DNA from: Actinomadura cremea
Lineage (GTDB): Bacteria; Actinomycetota; Actinomycetes; Streptosporangiales; Streptosporangiaceae
Assembly (NCBI RefSeq): GCF_014648495.1
Contig: NZ_BMRF01000034.1
Location: forward strand, 1 to 59,605
Direction: 5' to 3'
DNA length: 59,605 nt
Position 1 is the first letter of the stretch. Every line of letters begins with the position of its first letter. This document shows, piece after piece, positions 45,812-53,660 of the stretch. Made by a program: the position numbers and the translations under genes. The notes beneath the pieces are model-generated. The model worked only from the letters and a program-made list of their open reading frames with translations, was not told the DNA's origin and made no database searches.

Positions 45812-46956
45812 GCGCCGGCCCCCAGCGGCAGCCGGGCCTCGACGCGGGCGCCGCGCCCGTCGGGGGCCGGGCCGAACCGGGCGTCGCCGCCGCACGCGGC
45901 GGCCCGCTCCCGGACGCCGACCAGCCCGTGGCCGCCCGGACGGCCCGCCGGCCCGGGGCCCCGGCCGTCGTCGGTCACGGTGATCCGCAGGACGTCGTCC
46001 TCCCAGGTCAGCGTCACGTCCACGTGCCCCGCCCCGGCGTGCTTCACCGTGTTGGTCAGCGCCTCCTGGACGATGCGGTAGGCGGCCACGTCGATGTCGG
46101 GCCGCAGCGTCGCGGGGGCGCCCGCCACGGTGAGCGAGACCCGCAGGCCGGTCTCGCCGACCCGGTCCGCCAGGTCGCGGAGGCGGGCGAGGGTCGGCTG
46201 CGGGGCGCGGGAGTCCTCGCCGTCCCTGAGCAGGCCCAGCATCCGGCGCAGCTGCCCCATCGCGTCCCGGCCGGACGCGGCGATCGCGTCGAACGCGGCC
46301 TCGGCCCGGTCCGGGTCCGACCGCACGACCAGCGGCCCGGACTCGGCCTGCACGACCATCAGGCTGACGGCGTGGGCCAGCACGTCGTGCATGTCCCCGG
46401 CGATCCGCGTCCGCTCCCGCGCCGCGGCCCGCGCCGCCTCCAGGCGGCGTTCGCGCTCCAGCCGCACCGCCCGTTCCTCCAGGTCGGCGGCCCGCTGCCG
46501 GCGCAGCGCCGCCGCGCGCCCCAGGGCGTACGCGGCCAGCCAGATCGCCGTCCCCCGCACGGCGGTGTCGACCGACCCGGGACGCACGACCAGCAGCGTG
46601 CTCAGCGCCGTGACCGAGAGGGCGGCGAGGCGGTACCGCCGCGGCGACCGGTCCGCGACGGTGTACACGGCGATGAGCCAGCCGTACCAGATCGGCTGGC
46701 TCGGCCCGCCGCCGATCAGGTCGTACAGGGGCACCGAGAGCAGCACGGCGAACATGACGGTGACGGGCAGGCGGCGCCGGAGCAGGAGCGGCAGGGACGA
46801 CCCGAGGACCGGCGCGTACAGGGCGGCCGGCCACGGCTCGCGCATGGTCGTGAACGGCGCAAGCTGCGCCAGGAGCACCGCCGCGGTGAGGGCCGCGTCT
46901 ACCGCGGCGGCCGGCGGCCTCCGGAACGCCCGGAGCGGCCGGGCCAGGACGGACAT
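45808..46956 (-). CDS. NarL-type sensor histidine kinase
   Basis: 382 residues. Several N-terminal membrane helices (about 17-150) with almost no outer loop, then HisKA_3 ERTRIAGDMHDVLAHAVSLMVVQ with the phosphorylated His, and a compact HATPase_c (EALTNTVKHAG, VTDDGRGPGP, GGHGLVGVRERA). Such intramembrane-sensing kinases respond to envelope stress. ATG 46956 has TAGCTT seven bases upstream (leaderless). Operon with the response regulator. Confidence 0.93.
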   Translation of the reverse strand: MSVLARPLRAFRRPPAAAVDAALTAAVLLAQLAPFTTMREPWPAALYAPVLGSSLPLLLRRRLPVTVMFAVLLSVPLYDLIGGGPSQPIWYGWLIAVYTVADRSPRRYRLAALSVTALSTLLVVRPGSVDTAVRGTAIWLAAYALGRAAALRRQRAADLEERAVRLERERRLEAARAAARERTRIAGDMHDVLAHAVSLMVVQAESGPLVVRSDPDRAEAAFDAIAASGRDAMGQLRRMLGLLRDGEDSRAPQPTLARLRDLADRVGETGLRVSLTVAGAPATLRPDIDVAAYRIVQEALTNTVKHAGAGHVDVTLTWEDDVLRITVTDDGRGPGPAGRPGGHGLVGVRERAAACGGDARFGPAPDGRGARVEARLPLGAGA

Positions 46957-47101
46957 GCCGCACAAGCTATCCCCCGGCCCCCGGCGCGGCACTCGCCGGT
47001 GAGAGGGATCTTCGGGCGCCGGACTCGCCCGCACCGGTGAGGACGAGGATCGCTCCGGTCGGCGATCCCCTCCGGGCCGCCGGTCGGCAGGCTCGTCGGT
47101 C

Positions 47102-47681
47102 ATGAAGACCTACCTGCTCGGCCCGGCTCTCACCCTGGCCTACGGACTCGTCCGGCTCTACGACGGGCTCGACGGCCGCTACGGCCCCGGCGCCGCCTGG
47201 AGCCTCGGGCACCTCGCGTTCCTCGCCGGCCTCGCGTTCTTCGTCCCGGTGATCCTCGACCTGCGCCGCCGCGCCGCCGACCGTCCCGCCCTCGCGCTCG
47301 TCCCGGCGCTGCTCGCCCTGGCGGGCACGGTGGCGCTGGCGGTGCAGTTCGTCATCGACATCTCCGTCGGCTTCGCGTCCACGAGCCGGCCGGAGATGGG
47401 CTCCCACTTCGAGCAGATCAGCGGGGCTCCCGGCGTCGAACCGCTCGTGTACACCGTCGTGCCGCAGTTCTTCTTCATCGGCCTGATCGCGCAGCTCGTC
47501 GTGCTCGCGTCCGTCCGCCGCCTGCCCTGGCTGGAGCCCCGCCGCCGGGGTGGCCGGCGTCCTGGTCGCCGTCGCCGCCAAGGACCTGATGCCGGTGGCC
47601 GCCGTGCTCCTCGGCCTGGCCCTGCTCCCGGCGGCGCCCGCCCGGGAACGGGCGCTTCCGGCCGAATCGCGATCATCGTGA
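47102..47681 (+). pseudogene. Frameshifted small membrane protein
   Basis: From ATG 47102 the frame encodes four hydrophobic helices (TYLLGPALTLAYGLVRLY, LGHLAFLAGLAFFVPVIL, ALVPALLALAGTVALAVQF, FFFIGLIAQLVVLASV). At RRLPWLEP it turns into Arg/Gly-rich nonsense. In the next frame, GVAGVLVAVAAKDLMPVAAV, followed by LLGLALLPAAP and a TGA at 47679-47681, makes a natural fifth helix and tail. The switch falls at a CCCC run (47537-47540); one C fewer restores the frame. It is either a real frameshift mutation or a sequencing error. I do not recognise the family with confidence; the shape recalls small DUF membrane proteins. Confidence 0.7.
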
Positions 47682-47736
47682 GGGCGGGACGGGCACAATG
47701 GGCGCCATCGAAGATCATCGTCCAGGGGAGCAGCCC

Positions 47737-48537
47737 ATGGAGGAGCCGTCGGCTCCGCCCGCGATCGACACGAGCGTGGCGCACCAGGCCCGTGTCTGGA
47801 ACTACTTCATCGGGGGCAAGGACAACTATCCGGTCGACCGCGCGTTCGCCGAGGAGGTCCTGCGCGCCTACCCCGGCTTCGACGAGGTCCCCCGCCACGC
47901 GCGGGTGTTCCTCGGCCGGGCCGTCCGGTACCTGGCGCAGGAGGCGGGCGTCCGCCAGTTCCTCGACATCGGCACCGGCCTGCCCACGCACGACAACACC
48001 CACGAGGTCGCGCAGCGCGTCGCCCCCGACAGCCGGATCGTGTACGTCGACAACGACCCGCTCGTCCTCGCGCACGCCCGCGCCCTCCTGACCGGCACCC
48101 CCGAGGGCGCGTGCGACTACGTCGACGCCGACGCCCGCGACCCCGAGGGCATCCTGCGGGCCGCCGCCGCGACCCTGGACCTCGACCGCCCCGTCGGGCT
48201 GATGCTGCTCGGCGTCCTCGGCACGATCCCGGACGACGGCGAGGCGCACGCGATCCTGCGGACCCTCCTCGACGCCCTCGCCCCAGGCAGCCACCTGGTC
48301 CTTGAGGACGGCACCAAGACCGTCCGCCCGGACGCCGCCGCGGAGGCCGAGCGCGTCCGGGACGAGTCGGGCTACCAGTACGAGCTGCGCACCCCGGAGC
48401 GGATCGCCCGCTTCTTCGACGGCCTCGACCTGGTCGAACCGGGCGTGGTGTCGGTGTCGCGGTGGCGTCCGGAGGCGGACGCCTTCGGCTCTCCCGCGCA
48501 GGTGGACGCCTTCTGCGGCGTCGCCCGCAAGCCCTGA
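47737..48537 (+). CDS. DUF574 SAM-dependent methyltransferase
   Basis: 266 residues. The N-terminal IDTSVAHQARVWNYFIGGKDNYPVDR is the DUF574 (Methyltransf_19) signature. SAM motif FLDIGTGLPTHDNTHEVAQ, then IVYVDNDPLVLAHARALL. Expanded in actinomycetes, substrates mostly unknown. ATG 47737 has AGGGGAG upstream and CACAAT at 47693-47698 as a -10; an earlier ATG at 47698 overlaps that box and is less likely. It stands between two decayed genes. Confidence 0.9.
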   Translation: MEEPSAPPAIDTSVAHQARVWNYFIGGKDNYPVDRAFAEEVLRAYPGFDEVPRHARVFLGRAVRYLAQEAGVRQFLDIGTGLPTHDNTHEVAQRVAPDSRIVYVDNDPLVLAHARALLTGTPEGACDYVDADARDPEGILRAAAATLDLDRPVGLMLLGVLGTIPDDGEAHAILRTLLDALAPGSHLVLEDGTKTVRPDAAAEAERVRDESGYQYELRTPERIARFFDGLDLVEPGVVSVSRWRPEADAFGSPAQVDAFCGVARKP

Positions 48538-48546
48538 CGGCCGCCG

Positions 48547-48657
48547 GTGGGGCCGCCCGGCGAGGTGGCCGACTGGATCGTGCGCCTCGCCGACCCGGCC
48601 GCCGCCTGGCTCACCGGGCAGGTCCTCACCGTCGACGGCGGGCTCGAACTGGTCTGA
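48547..48657 (+). pseudogene. C-terminal remnant of a short-chain dehydrogenase
   Basis: The open frame from 48547 gives [20 protein letters not shown], then [16 protein letters not shown] and a stop. This is the well-known end of classical SDR enzymes (GxPxEVAxxVxFLAS...TGQxLxVDGG). The catalytic YxxxK and Rossmann parts are absent from the upstream sequence, which is the intact methyltransferase. It is a decay relic with no start context of its own. Confidence 0.75.
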
Positions 48658-48662
48658 TGCCG

Positions 48663-49475
48663 TCAGGACGGGGGAGGGTAGGGGCCCTCGTAGCCGAGGT
48701 GGCGCGACACCGACCGGGCGGCCCGCACGACGGCGGACGTCACGTCGGGCGCGGCCTCGGCCGGGAGGTAGTGGATCGAGCCGACGACCGCGATGGCGCC
48801 GAGCGCCTCGCCCTCGGACGTGAAGACGGGCGCGGCGATCGCGTTGACGCCGGTGAAGATCTCCTCGGGGGCGTCCGCCCAGGCGCGCTCGCGGACGGTC
48901 TTGAGCTCGGCTTCGAGGGCCTCGCGGTCGGTGACCGTCCGGGACGTGCGGGCCTCGAGGTGCGCGAGGGCCGTCTCGCGCAGGCGTTCGGGCCCGTAGG
49001 CGAGGCCGACCTTGCCCTGCGCGACGGCGTGGTAGGGGAACTGGACGCCCGGGTGCAGGACGATGTCGACGGGGGCCCGGCCCGACAGGACCTCCAGCAC
49101 GACCACGGCCTCGTCGGTGAACGTGGTGAGCACGACGGTCTGGCCGACCGCGCGGCGGAGCTCTTCCATGGTCGGGCGGGCGAGCCCGGGGACGTCGAAG
49201 CGGCCCACGAGGCTCTGGCCGAGCAGGTAGAGGCGCCATCCGACGCGGTACCGCTTGGTGGCCGGGTCCTGCACGATGTAGCCGGCGTCCTTGAGGACGG
49301 CGAGGTGGCGGTGCACGCGGGCCTTGGGCAGCCCGACCTGGGCCGCGACCGCGGACACGCCGCCGTCGCCGCCCAGTTCGAGCAGGCCGTGGATGATGCT
49401 GAGGGAGATGAGGGTCGTCGACACCTCGGCGGGTCGCCCAACGTCCGATCCGTCCGCCGACCGCCCCTCGCCCAT
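48663..49475 (-). CDS. IclR-family transcriptional regulator
   Basis: 270 residues. Winged helix near 15-75 (STTLISLSIIHGLLELGGDG, VGLPKARVHRHLAVLKDAGYI) and the IclR effector domain (VVVLEVLSGRAPVDIVLHPGVQFPYHAVAQGKVGLAY, APVFTSEGEALGAIAVVG). TACAAT lies seven bases before the ATG at 49475, so that start is preferred to 49484 and the gene is probably leaderless, with its promoter within the end of the cupin gene. It likely controls the cupin and the divergent MFS operon through the paired repeats at 50214-50309. Confidence 0.93.
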   Translation of the reverse strand: MGEGRSADGSDVGRPAEVSTTLISLSIIHGLLELGGDGGVSAVAAQVGLPKARVHRHLAVLKDAGYIVQDPATKRYRVGWRLYLLGQSLVGRFDVPGLARPTMEELRRAVGQTVVLTTFTDEAVVVLEVLSGRAPVDIVLHPGVQFPYHAVAQGKVGLAYGPERLRETALAHLEARTSRTVTDREALEAELKTVRERAWADAPEEIFTGVNAIAAPVFTSEGEALGAIAVVGSIHYLPAEAAPDVTSAVVRAARSVSRHLGYEGPYPPPS

Positions 49476-49489
49476 TCGGGTCATTGTAG

Positions 49490-50182
49490 TCAGCCGGGGA
49501 GGCTCAGCACGCGCTCGCTGAAGACGTGGTAGTGCTGGGTCTTGGGCTTGCCGGTGTCCTCGGGCAGGACGTACCGGAGCGAGCTGCGCCCGAGGAGGGC
49601 GGCGGGCAGCAGGAAGCAGCGGACGAACGCGGTGGCGGTCCGGTCGGTGGTCGGGGCGAGGACCGGGCTGGGGCCGCGCTCGAACCACGCCTCGCCCGGC
49701 CCGGAGACGGTGGTCCGGCCCTCGGTCTCGATGGTGATCTCGCCGTCGAGGCAGACCCGGATCCCGGGGCCCTGGTGGACGTGCGTCCAGGCCGTCCCGC
49801 CGGGCGGGAACGAGACGCGGTCGCAGCGCATGAGCCAGGTGAAGCCCGGGTCGAGCGCCACCTCGTGTTCGAGGAGCAGCCGCGAGGACGTCCGTGGGGC
49901 GGAGCGCAGCGCCCCGTCCCCGTGGCGTTCGGGGAGGAGCTCCCAGCGCCAGACGCGGGCGTCCTCCTCGCCGGGGAGCAGCGTCAGCTCGCCGCCGCCC
50001 GTCCAGCCCGTGCCCGCCGGGACGGACTGGGCGCCGCCGGCGTACTCGGCGGTGACGCCGCCGTCCACCGGGTAGAGGGCCCGGTCCGCGGCCGGGAGGA
50101 ACACCGGCGGCGCTCCGGCGGGGAGGGTGTCCTCGTAGAGCCGGAACGTGCGGCGGGGGAACGCGGGCGAGTCGTCGGTCAT
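49490..50182 (-). CDS. Cupin-fold protein in aromatic-catabolism locus
   Basis: 230 residues. The C-terminal half has a cupin barrel: SFPPGGTAWTHVHQGPGIRVCLDGEITIE with the HxH metal ligands, GEAWFERG, then FVRCFLLPAALLGRSSLRYVLPED. The N-terminal half (YPVDGGVTAEYAGGAQ, VWRWELLP) may be a second degenerate barrel. Function is unknown. The ATG at 50182 is preceded by GGGAGGGG. Upstream of iclR on the same strand and divergent from the transporter operon. Confidence 0.8.
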   Translation of the reverse strand: MTDDSPAFPRRTFRLYEDTLPAGAPPVFLPAADRALYPVDGGVTAEYAGGAQSVPAGTGWTGGGELTLLPGEEDARVWRWELLPERHGDGALRSAPRTSSRLLLEHEVALDPGFTWLMRCDRVSFPPGGTAWTHVHQGPGIRVCLDGEITIETEGRTTVSGPGEAWFERGPSPVLAPTTDRTATAFVRCFLLPAALLGRSSLRYVLPEDTGKPKTQHYHVFSERVLSLPG

Positions 50183-50213
50183 GGGCCCCTCCCAATGGTG
50201 AATGTGTATCGGT

Positions 50214-50235
50214 GAACGAGACTAGCGTTTCGCTT
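50214..50235. promoter_or_regulatory. Candidate IclR operator, cupin side
   Basis: GAACGAGAC (50214-50222), TAGC, GTTTCGCTT (50227-50235): an imperfect inverted repeat of the form GAACRAGAC-N4-GTYTCGYTT. The same form recurs at 50286-50307. It lies 32 bases upstream of the cupin start, where binding would block that promoter. Confidence 0.6.
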
Positions 50236-50251
50236 GGGTGAACCATACCGC

Positions 50252-50279
50252 TTGACAGGGGTAGATTGCCTACTATTGT
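50252..50279 (+). promoter_or_regulatory. Promoter of MFS-tautomerase-decarboxylase operon
   Basis: A perfect -35 TTGACA (50252-50257), 16-base spacer and TATTGT (50274-50279). The predicted start point falls in the second operator repeat. The 5' leader is about 70 bases and ends in AAGGAG before ATG 50358. Confidence 0.65.
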
Positions 50280-50283
50280 CACG

Positions 50284-50309
50284 TTGAACAAGACCTACGT
50301 CTCGTTTAA
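50284..50309. promoter_or_regulatory. Candidate IclR operator, transporter side
   Basis: TTGAACAAGAC (50284-50294), CTAC, GTCTCGTTTAA (50299-50309): 9 of 11 arm positions pair. It shares the GAACRAGAC-N4-GTYTCGYTT form with the repeat at 50214-50235, centre to centre 72 bp. It overlaps the predicted transcription start of the MFS operon, as a repressor site would. Confidence 0.65.
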
Positions 50310-50357
50310 CAGGACGCTTTTCCGCACGAATGCGGCGTCCACCCTGAAGGAGCGCGC

Positions 50358-51602
50358 ATGACACAGACGACCCCTGGCCGGGCCCCGGCCTGGTACCGGG
50401 GCGCCACCAAGGACCAGTGGCGCACGTTCACCGGCGCGTACCTCGGCTGGATGCTCGACGTGATGGATCTGATGCTCTTCGCGATGGTCATCAGCGACGT
50501 GTCCGCCGACCTGGACTTCGACCAGAGCGCCGCGGGGTTCGTCGCGTCCGCCGCCCTCGTCGCCACCGCGGTCGGCGGCCTGCTCTTCGGGTTCATCGCC
50601 GACCGGTTCGGACGGACGCGCTCGATGGTGTTCAGCATCGTCGGGTACTCGGCCGGGACGCTGCTGTGCGGGTTCTCGACCTCGCTGACGATGCTGCTGG
50701 TCTTCCGCGTCGTCGTCGGCGTATGCCTCGGCGGCGAGTGGTCGGCCGGGACGGCGCTGGTCAGCGAGACGTGGCCGGAGCGGCACCGCGGCAAGGTCCT
50801 CGCGTGGGTGCAGAGCGCGTTCGGCGTCGGCTACGCGCTCGCCGCGCTGGTCGCCGCGATCGTCCTGCCCATCGGCGGCTGGCGCTGGGTGTTCTTCGTC
50901 GGGGTCCTGCCCGCGCTGTCGGCCCTGTGGATCCGCCGCCACACGCCCGAGCCGAAGATGTGGCTCGAGCGGCGCGAGCGCGTCACGCTGGGCGGCGCCG
51001 TCCGGACGCTCCTCACCGAGCACAGGCGGCCGTTCCTCGTCGCGATGACGTTCACCAGCTTCGCGATGCTCGGCTACTGGGGCCTCTTCACCTGGATCCC
51101 GACGTACCTGTCCACGCCGGTCGACGAGGGCGGCATGGGCATGGACCTCGTCCACTCCACGACCTGGATCGTCCTCATGCAGGTCGGCGCCGTGATCGGC
51201 TTCATCTCGTTCGGGTACGTCGCCGACCGGATCGGCCGCAAGGCCGCGTTCATCACCTACTTCGCGCTCGCCGCCGTGCTCGTCCCGGTGTTCGTCTCGG
51301 TCTCCCAGCCCGCCGTGCTGCTGGTCGTCGGGATCGTCGTCTCGCTCTTCGGCACCGGTTTCTACAGCGGCTTCGGACCGGCGTTCGCCGAACTGTTCCC
51401 CACCCACATCCGCGGGACGGCGCAGGGCGTCGTCTACAACGGGTCCCGCGCGATCAGCGCCGCCGGGCCCGCCACCATCGGCGTCGTCGCCGACCGGTTC
51501 GGCGCGTCCGCCGGGCTCGGCATCACCACCGCGTTCTTCGTGCTCGCCGCCCTCACCGTCGCCGCGCTGCTCCCCGAGACGCGCGGCAAGGCCCTCGCCT
51601 AA
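50358..51602 (+). CDS. MFS transporter, aromatic acid:H+ symporter type
   Basis: 414 residues, 12 predicted helices. MFS signatures: GFIADRFGRTRSM (loop 2-3), the helix-4 RVVVGVCLGGEWSAGTALVSE typical of AAHS/SHS carriers, GYVADRIGRKAAF (loop 8-9), and LFPTHIRGTAQG. It probably imports an aromatic or related carboxylate for the meta-cleavage enzymes downstream. AAGGAG before the ATG. First gene of the operon, under a TTGACA promoter flanked by IclR-type repeats. Confidence 0.9.
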   Translation: MTQTTPGRAPAWYRGATKDQWRTFTGAYLGWMLDVMDLMLFAMVISDVSADLDFDQSAAGFVASAALVATAVGGLLFGFIADRFGRTRSMVFSIVGYSAGTLLCGFSTSLTMLLVFRVVVGVCLGGEWSAGTALVSETWPERHRGKVLAWVQSAFGVGYALAALVAAIVLPIGGWRWVFFVGVLPALSALWIRRHTPEPKMWLERRERVTLGGAVRTLLTEHRRPFLVAMTFTSFAMLGYWGLFTWIPTYLSTPVDEGGMGMDLVHSTTWIVLMQVGAVIGFISFGYVADRIGRKAAFITYFALAAVLVPVFVSVSQPAVLLVVGIVVSLFGTGFYSGFGPAFAELFPTHIRGTAQGVVYNGSRAISAAGPATIGVVADRFGASAGLGITTAFFVLAALTVAALLPETRGKALA

Positions 51603-51611
51603 GGAGCGCAC

Positions 51612-51803
51612 ATGCCCATCGTCCGCATGACCCTCGTCGCCGGACGCGACCCCGCCGCCGTCGAACGCTGCATGCGCGAGGTCGCCCGGACCGTCCACCG
51701 CGAGCTGGACGCCCCGATGTCGGCGATCCGCGTCGTCGTCGACGAGGTCCCGCCGTCCCGGTTCGCCGTCGGCGACCGGCTCAAGAACGAGGAGACCCCG
51801 TGA
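51612..51803 (+). CDS. 4-oxalocrotonate tautomerase family protein
   Basis: 63 residues. Begins Met-Pro, so Pro becomes the N-terminal catalytic base after Met removal (PIVRMTLVAGRDPAAVERCM). Arg residues at about 38 and 11 suit substrate carboxylates. Converts 2-hydroxymuconate to the 2-oxo-3-enedioate form in meta-cleavage. Ten bases after the transporter gene, with its stop overlapping the next GTG. Confidence 0.88.
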   Translation: MPIVRMTLVAGRDPAAVERCMREVARTVHRELDAPMSAIRVVVDEVPPSRFAVGDRLKNEETP

Positions 51804-52582
51804 CCGGATGGAACGTCGACCGGGCCGCCGCCGCGCTGCGCCGGGCCGAGGACGGCCGCGCCGACCGGGGCCCGATCACCGCCGAATGGCCCGAGCTGGA
51901 CCTCGGCACCGCGTACCGCGTCCAGGACGAGGTGCTGCGCCGCAAGGTCGCCGAGGGCCGCCGCGTCGTCGGCGTCAAGCTCGGCCTCACCTCCGCGCCC
52001 AAGCAGCGCCGGATGGGCATCGACTCCCCGCTCACCGCCTGGCTCACCGACGACATGCCGCTCCCGCCCGGCGCGCCGCTGCGGGTCGGCGGCCTGATCC
52101 ATCCCCGCGTCGAACCGGAGATCGTCTTCGTCATGGGCGAGCGGCTCGCCGGCCCGGACGTCACCGCCGCGTCCGCGCTGGCCGCCGTCGCCCGGGTCGG
52201 CGCCGGGCTCGAGGTCATCGACAGCCGCTACACCGACTTCAAGTTCGCGCTGCCCGACGTCGTCGCCGACAACGCCTCGTCGGCCCGGTACGTCGTCGGC
52301 GACCTCTGGCGCGACCCCGCCGACCTGGACCTGGCCGCCGAACCCTGCCGCCTCGACATCGACGGCACGGAGGTCGACTCCGCCACCGGCGCGGCCGTCC
52401 AGGGCCACCCGGCCGAAGCCCTCGCGCTCGCCGCCAACACCCTCGCGCGCCGCGGCATCGCGCTCGAACCGGGCTGGATCGTCCTCACCGGCGGCCTCAC
52501 CGACGCCGTCTTCGCCGTCCCCGGCCAGACGATCACCGCCGCCTTCGCGAACCTCGGCACGGTCGCCCTCCCCTGCGAGTGA
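51800..52582 (+). CDS. 4-oxalocrotonate decarboxylase / 2-keto-4-pentenoate hydratase family
   Basis: 260 residues, FAH-type fold. Motifs: VVGVKLGLTSAPKQRRMGI, HPRVEPEIVFVMGE with metal-ligand glutamates, GAGLEVIDSRYTDFKFALPDVVADNASSARYV, and GWIVLTGGLTDAVFA. The pairing with a 4-oxalocrotonate tautomerase favours the decarboxylase (DmpH/XylI type) over the hydratase (DmpE type), but sequence alone does not settle it. GTG 51800 overlaps the tautomerase stop. No ring-cleavage dioxygenase, aldolase or acylating dehydrogenase is nearby. Confidence 0.88.
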   Translation: MTGWNVDRAAAALRRAEDGRADRGPITAEWPELDLGTAYRVQDEVLRRKVAEGRRVVGVKLGLTSAPKQRRMGIDSPLTAWLTDDMPLPPGAPLRVGGLIHPRVEPEIVFVMGERLAGPDVTAASALAAVARVGAGLEVIDSRYTDFKFALPDVVADNASSARYVVGDLWRDPADLDLAAEPCRLDIDGTEVDSATGAAVQGHPAEALALAANTLARRGIALEPGWIVLTGGLTDAVFAVPGQTITAAFANLGTVALPCE

Positions 52583-52588
52583 GCCGGG

Positions 52589-52637
52589 CCGGGCTCGCCT
52601 CGCCGGACGGTGCCGGGCGTCGCGCCGCCGAGCCCGG
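52589..52637. terminator. Inverted repeat between convergent genes
   Basis: CCGGGCTCG (52589-52597) and CGAGCCCGG (52629-52637) are perfect 9-bp arms with a GC-rich 31-base loop, between the decarboxylase stop (52582) and the minus-strand CNNM stop (52647). Confidence 0.5.
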
Positions 52638-52646
52638 GAGCGGGGG

Positions 52647-53660
52647 TCAGTGGTCGGCGGGGGCGGTGGTGCGGTGGACGAGGCGGCGCAGGATGTCGGT
52701 GATGGTGACGACGCCGAGCACCGTGTCGCGGTCGGTGACGAGGGCGAGCTGGTTGCCGGTCTCGCGCATCCCGGTCAGGACGGTGTAGACGGGCGTGTCG
52801 GCCGCGACCAGGTACGCGGGCCGGGTCAGCGGCGCGGCGGGGGCCGCGTCGGGCGAGGTGAGGGTGTCGCGGACGTGCACCACGCTCCAGGCGGCGCCGG
52901 GGACCAGGATGCGCAGGTGGCCGGACGCGCGGCCGGCGGCCTGCACGTCGGCGACGGTGGCGTCCGGGGCGACCGCGGTGAGGGCGGCGTCGCGCCGGAC
53001 CAGGTCGCCGATCCGGAGGTTGCGCAGGTCGAGGGCGTCCGACAGCCGCGTCGAGTAGTGGGCGTCGAGGGCGCCGACGTTCGCGGAGTGCTCGACGAGG
53101 TGGCGCAGGGCGTCCGGGTCCTGGCCGGACTCGACCTGGTCGGCGGCCTGGACGCCCACGCGGTGCAGGCACCAGTTCGCGGACTCGTTCAGCGCGCGCA
53201 GCAGCGGCCGGGTCAGCCACATGAAACCGCGCATCGGGAGCGCGAGGAGGGTGGCCGAGCGCTCCGGGTGGGCGATCGCCCAGGACTTCGGCGCCATCTC
53301 CCCGACGACCAGGTGCAGGAAAGTCACGATGATCAGCGCGAGGACGAACCCGGCCGCGTCCGCCAGCCACAGCGGGGCGTTCCACGAGGTGAACAGCGGC
53401 GTGAGCCAGTGGTGCACGGCGGGCTTGGTGATCGCGCCGAGCGCCAGGGTGCAGACCGTGATGCCGAGCTGGGCGCCCGCCAGCAGGACCGTCAGCTCGG
53501 ACGAGCTGCGCAGTGCGGCCCGCGCGGAGCGGCTCGCGGGCGCGGCGTCCTCCAGCCGGTGCCGCTTGGCGGCGATGAGCGCGAACTCGACGGCGACGAA
53601 GAACGCGCTCAGCGCGATGATCGCGACGGTGGCGGCGAGGACCGCCCACGGGTCGCTCAT
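52647..53660 (-). CDS. CNNM/CBS transporter-like protein 2
   Basis: 337 residues. N-terminal CNNM (DUF21) membrane domain: three to four helices with FFVAVEFALIAAKRHRLED and GAQLGITVCTLALGAITKP, VVGEMAPKSWAIAHPE. C-terminal CBS pair, the second ending in QLALVTDRDTVLGVVTITDILRRLV. No CorC_HlyC domain follows, unlike its partner. Linked to Mg2+ transport or homeostasis (CorC/MpfA-type). ATG overlaps the upstream stop (ATGA). Confidence 0.9.
   Translation of the reverse strand: MSDPWAVLAATVAIIALSAFFVAVEFALIAAKRHRLEDAAPASRSARAALRSSSELTVLLAGAQLGITVCTLALGAITKPAVHHWLTPLFTSWNAPLWLADAAGFVLALIIVTFLHLVVGEMAPKSWAIAHPERSATLLALPMRGFMWLTRPLLRALNESANWCLHRVGVQAADQVESGQDPDALRHLVEHSANVGALDAHYSTRLSDALDLRNLRIGDLVRRDAALTAVAPDATVADVQAAGRASGHLRILVPGAAWSVVHVRDTLTSPDAAPAAPLTRPAYLVAADTPVYTVLTGMRETGNQLALVTDRDTVLGVVTITDILRRLVHRTTAPADH

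Noticed and set aside
47102-48091. 330-codon reading of the membrane protein through to 48091
   Set aside because: After residue 145 the translation is Arg/Ser/Pro-rich shadow of the DUF574 methyltransferase; the natural continuation is in another frame.
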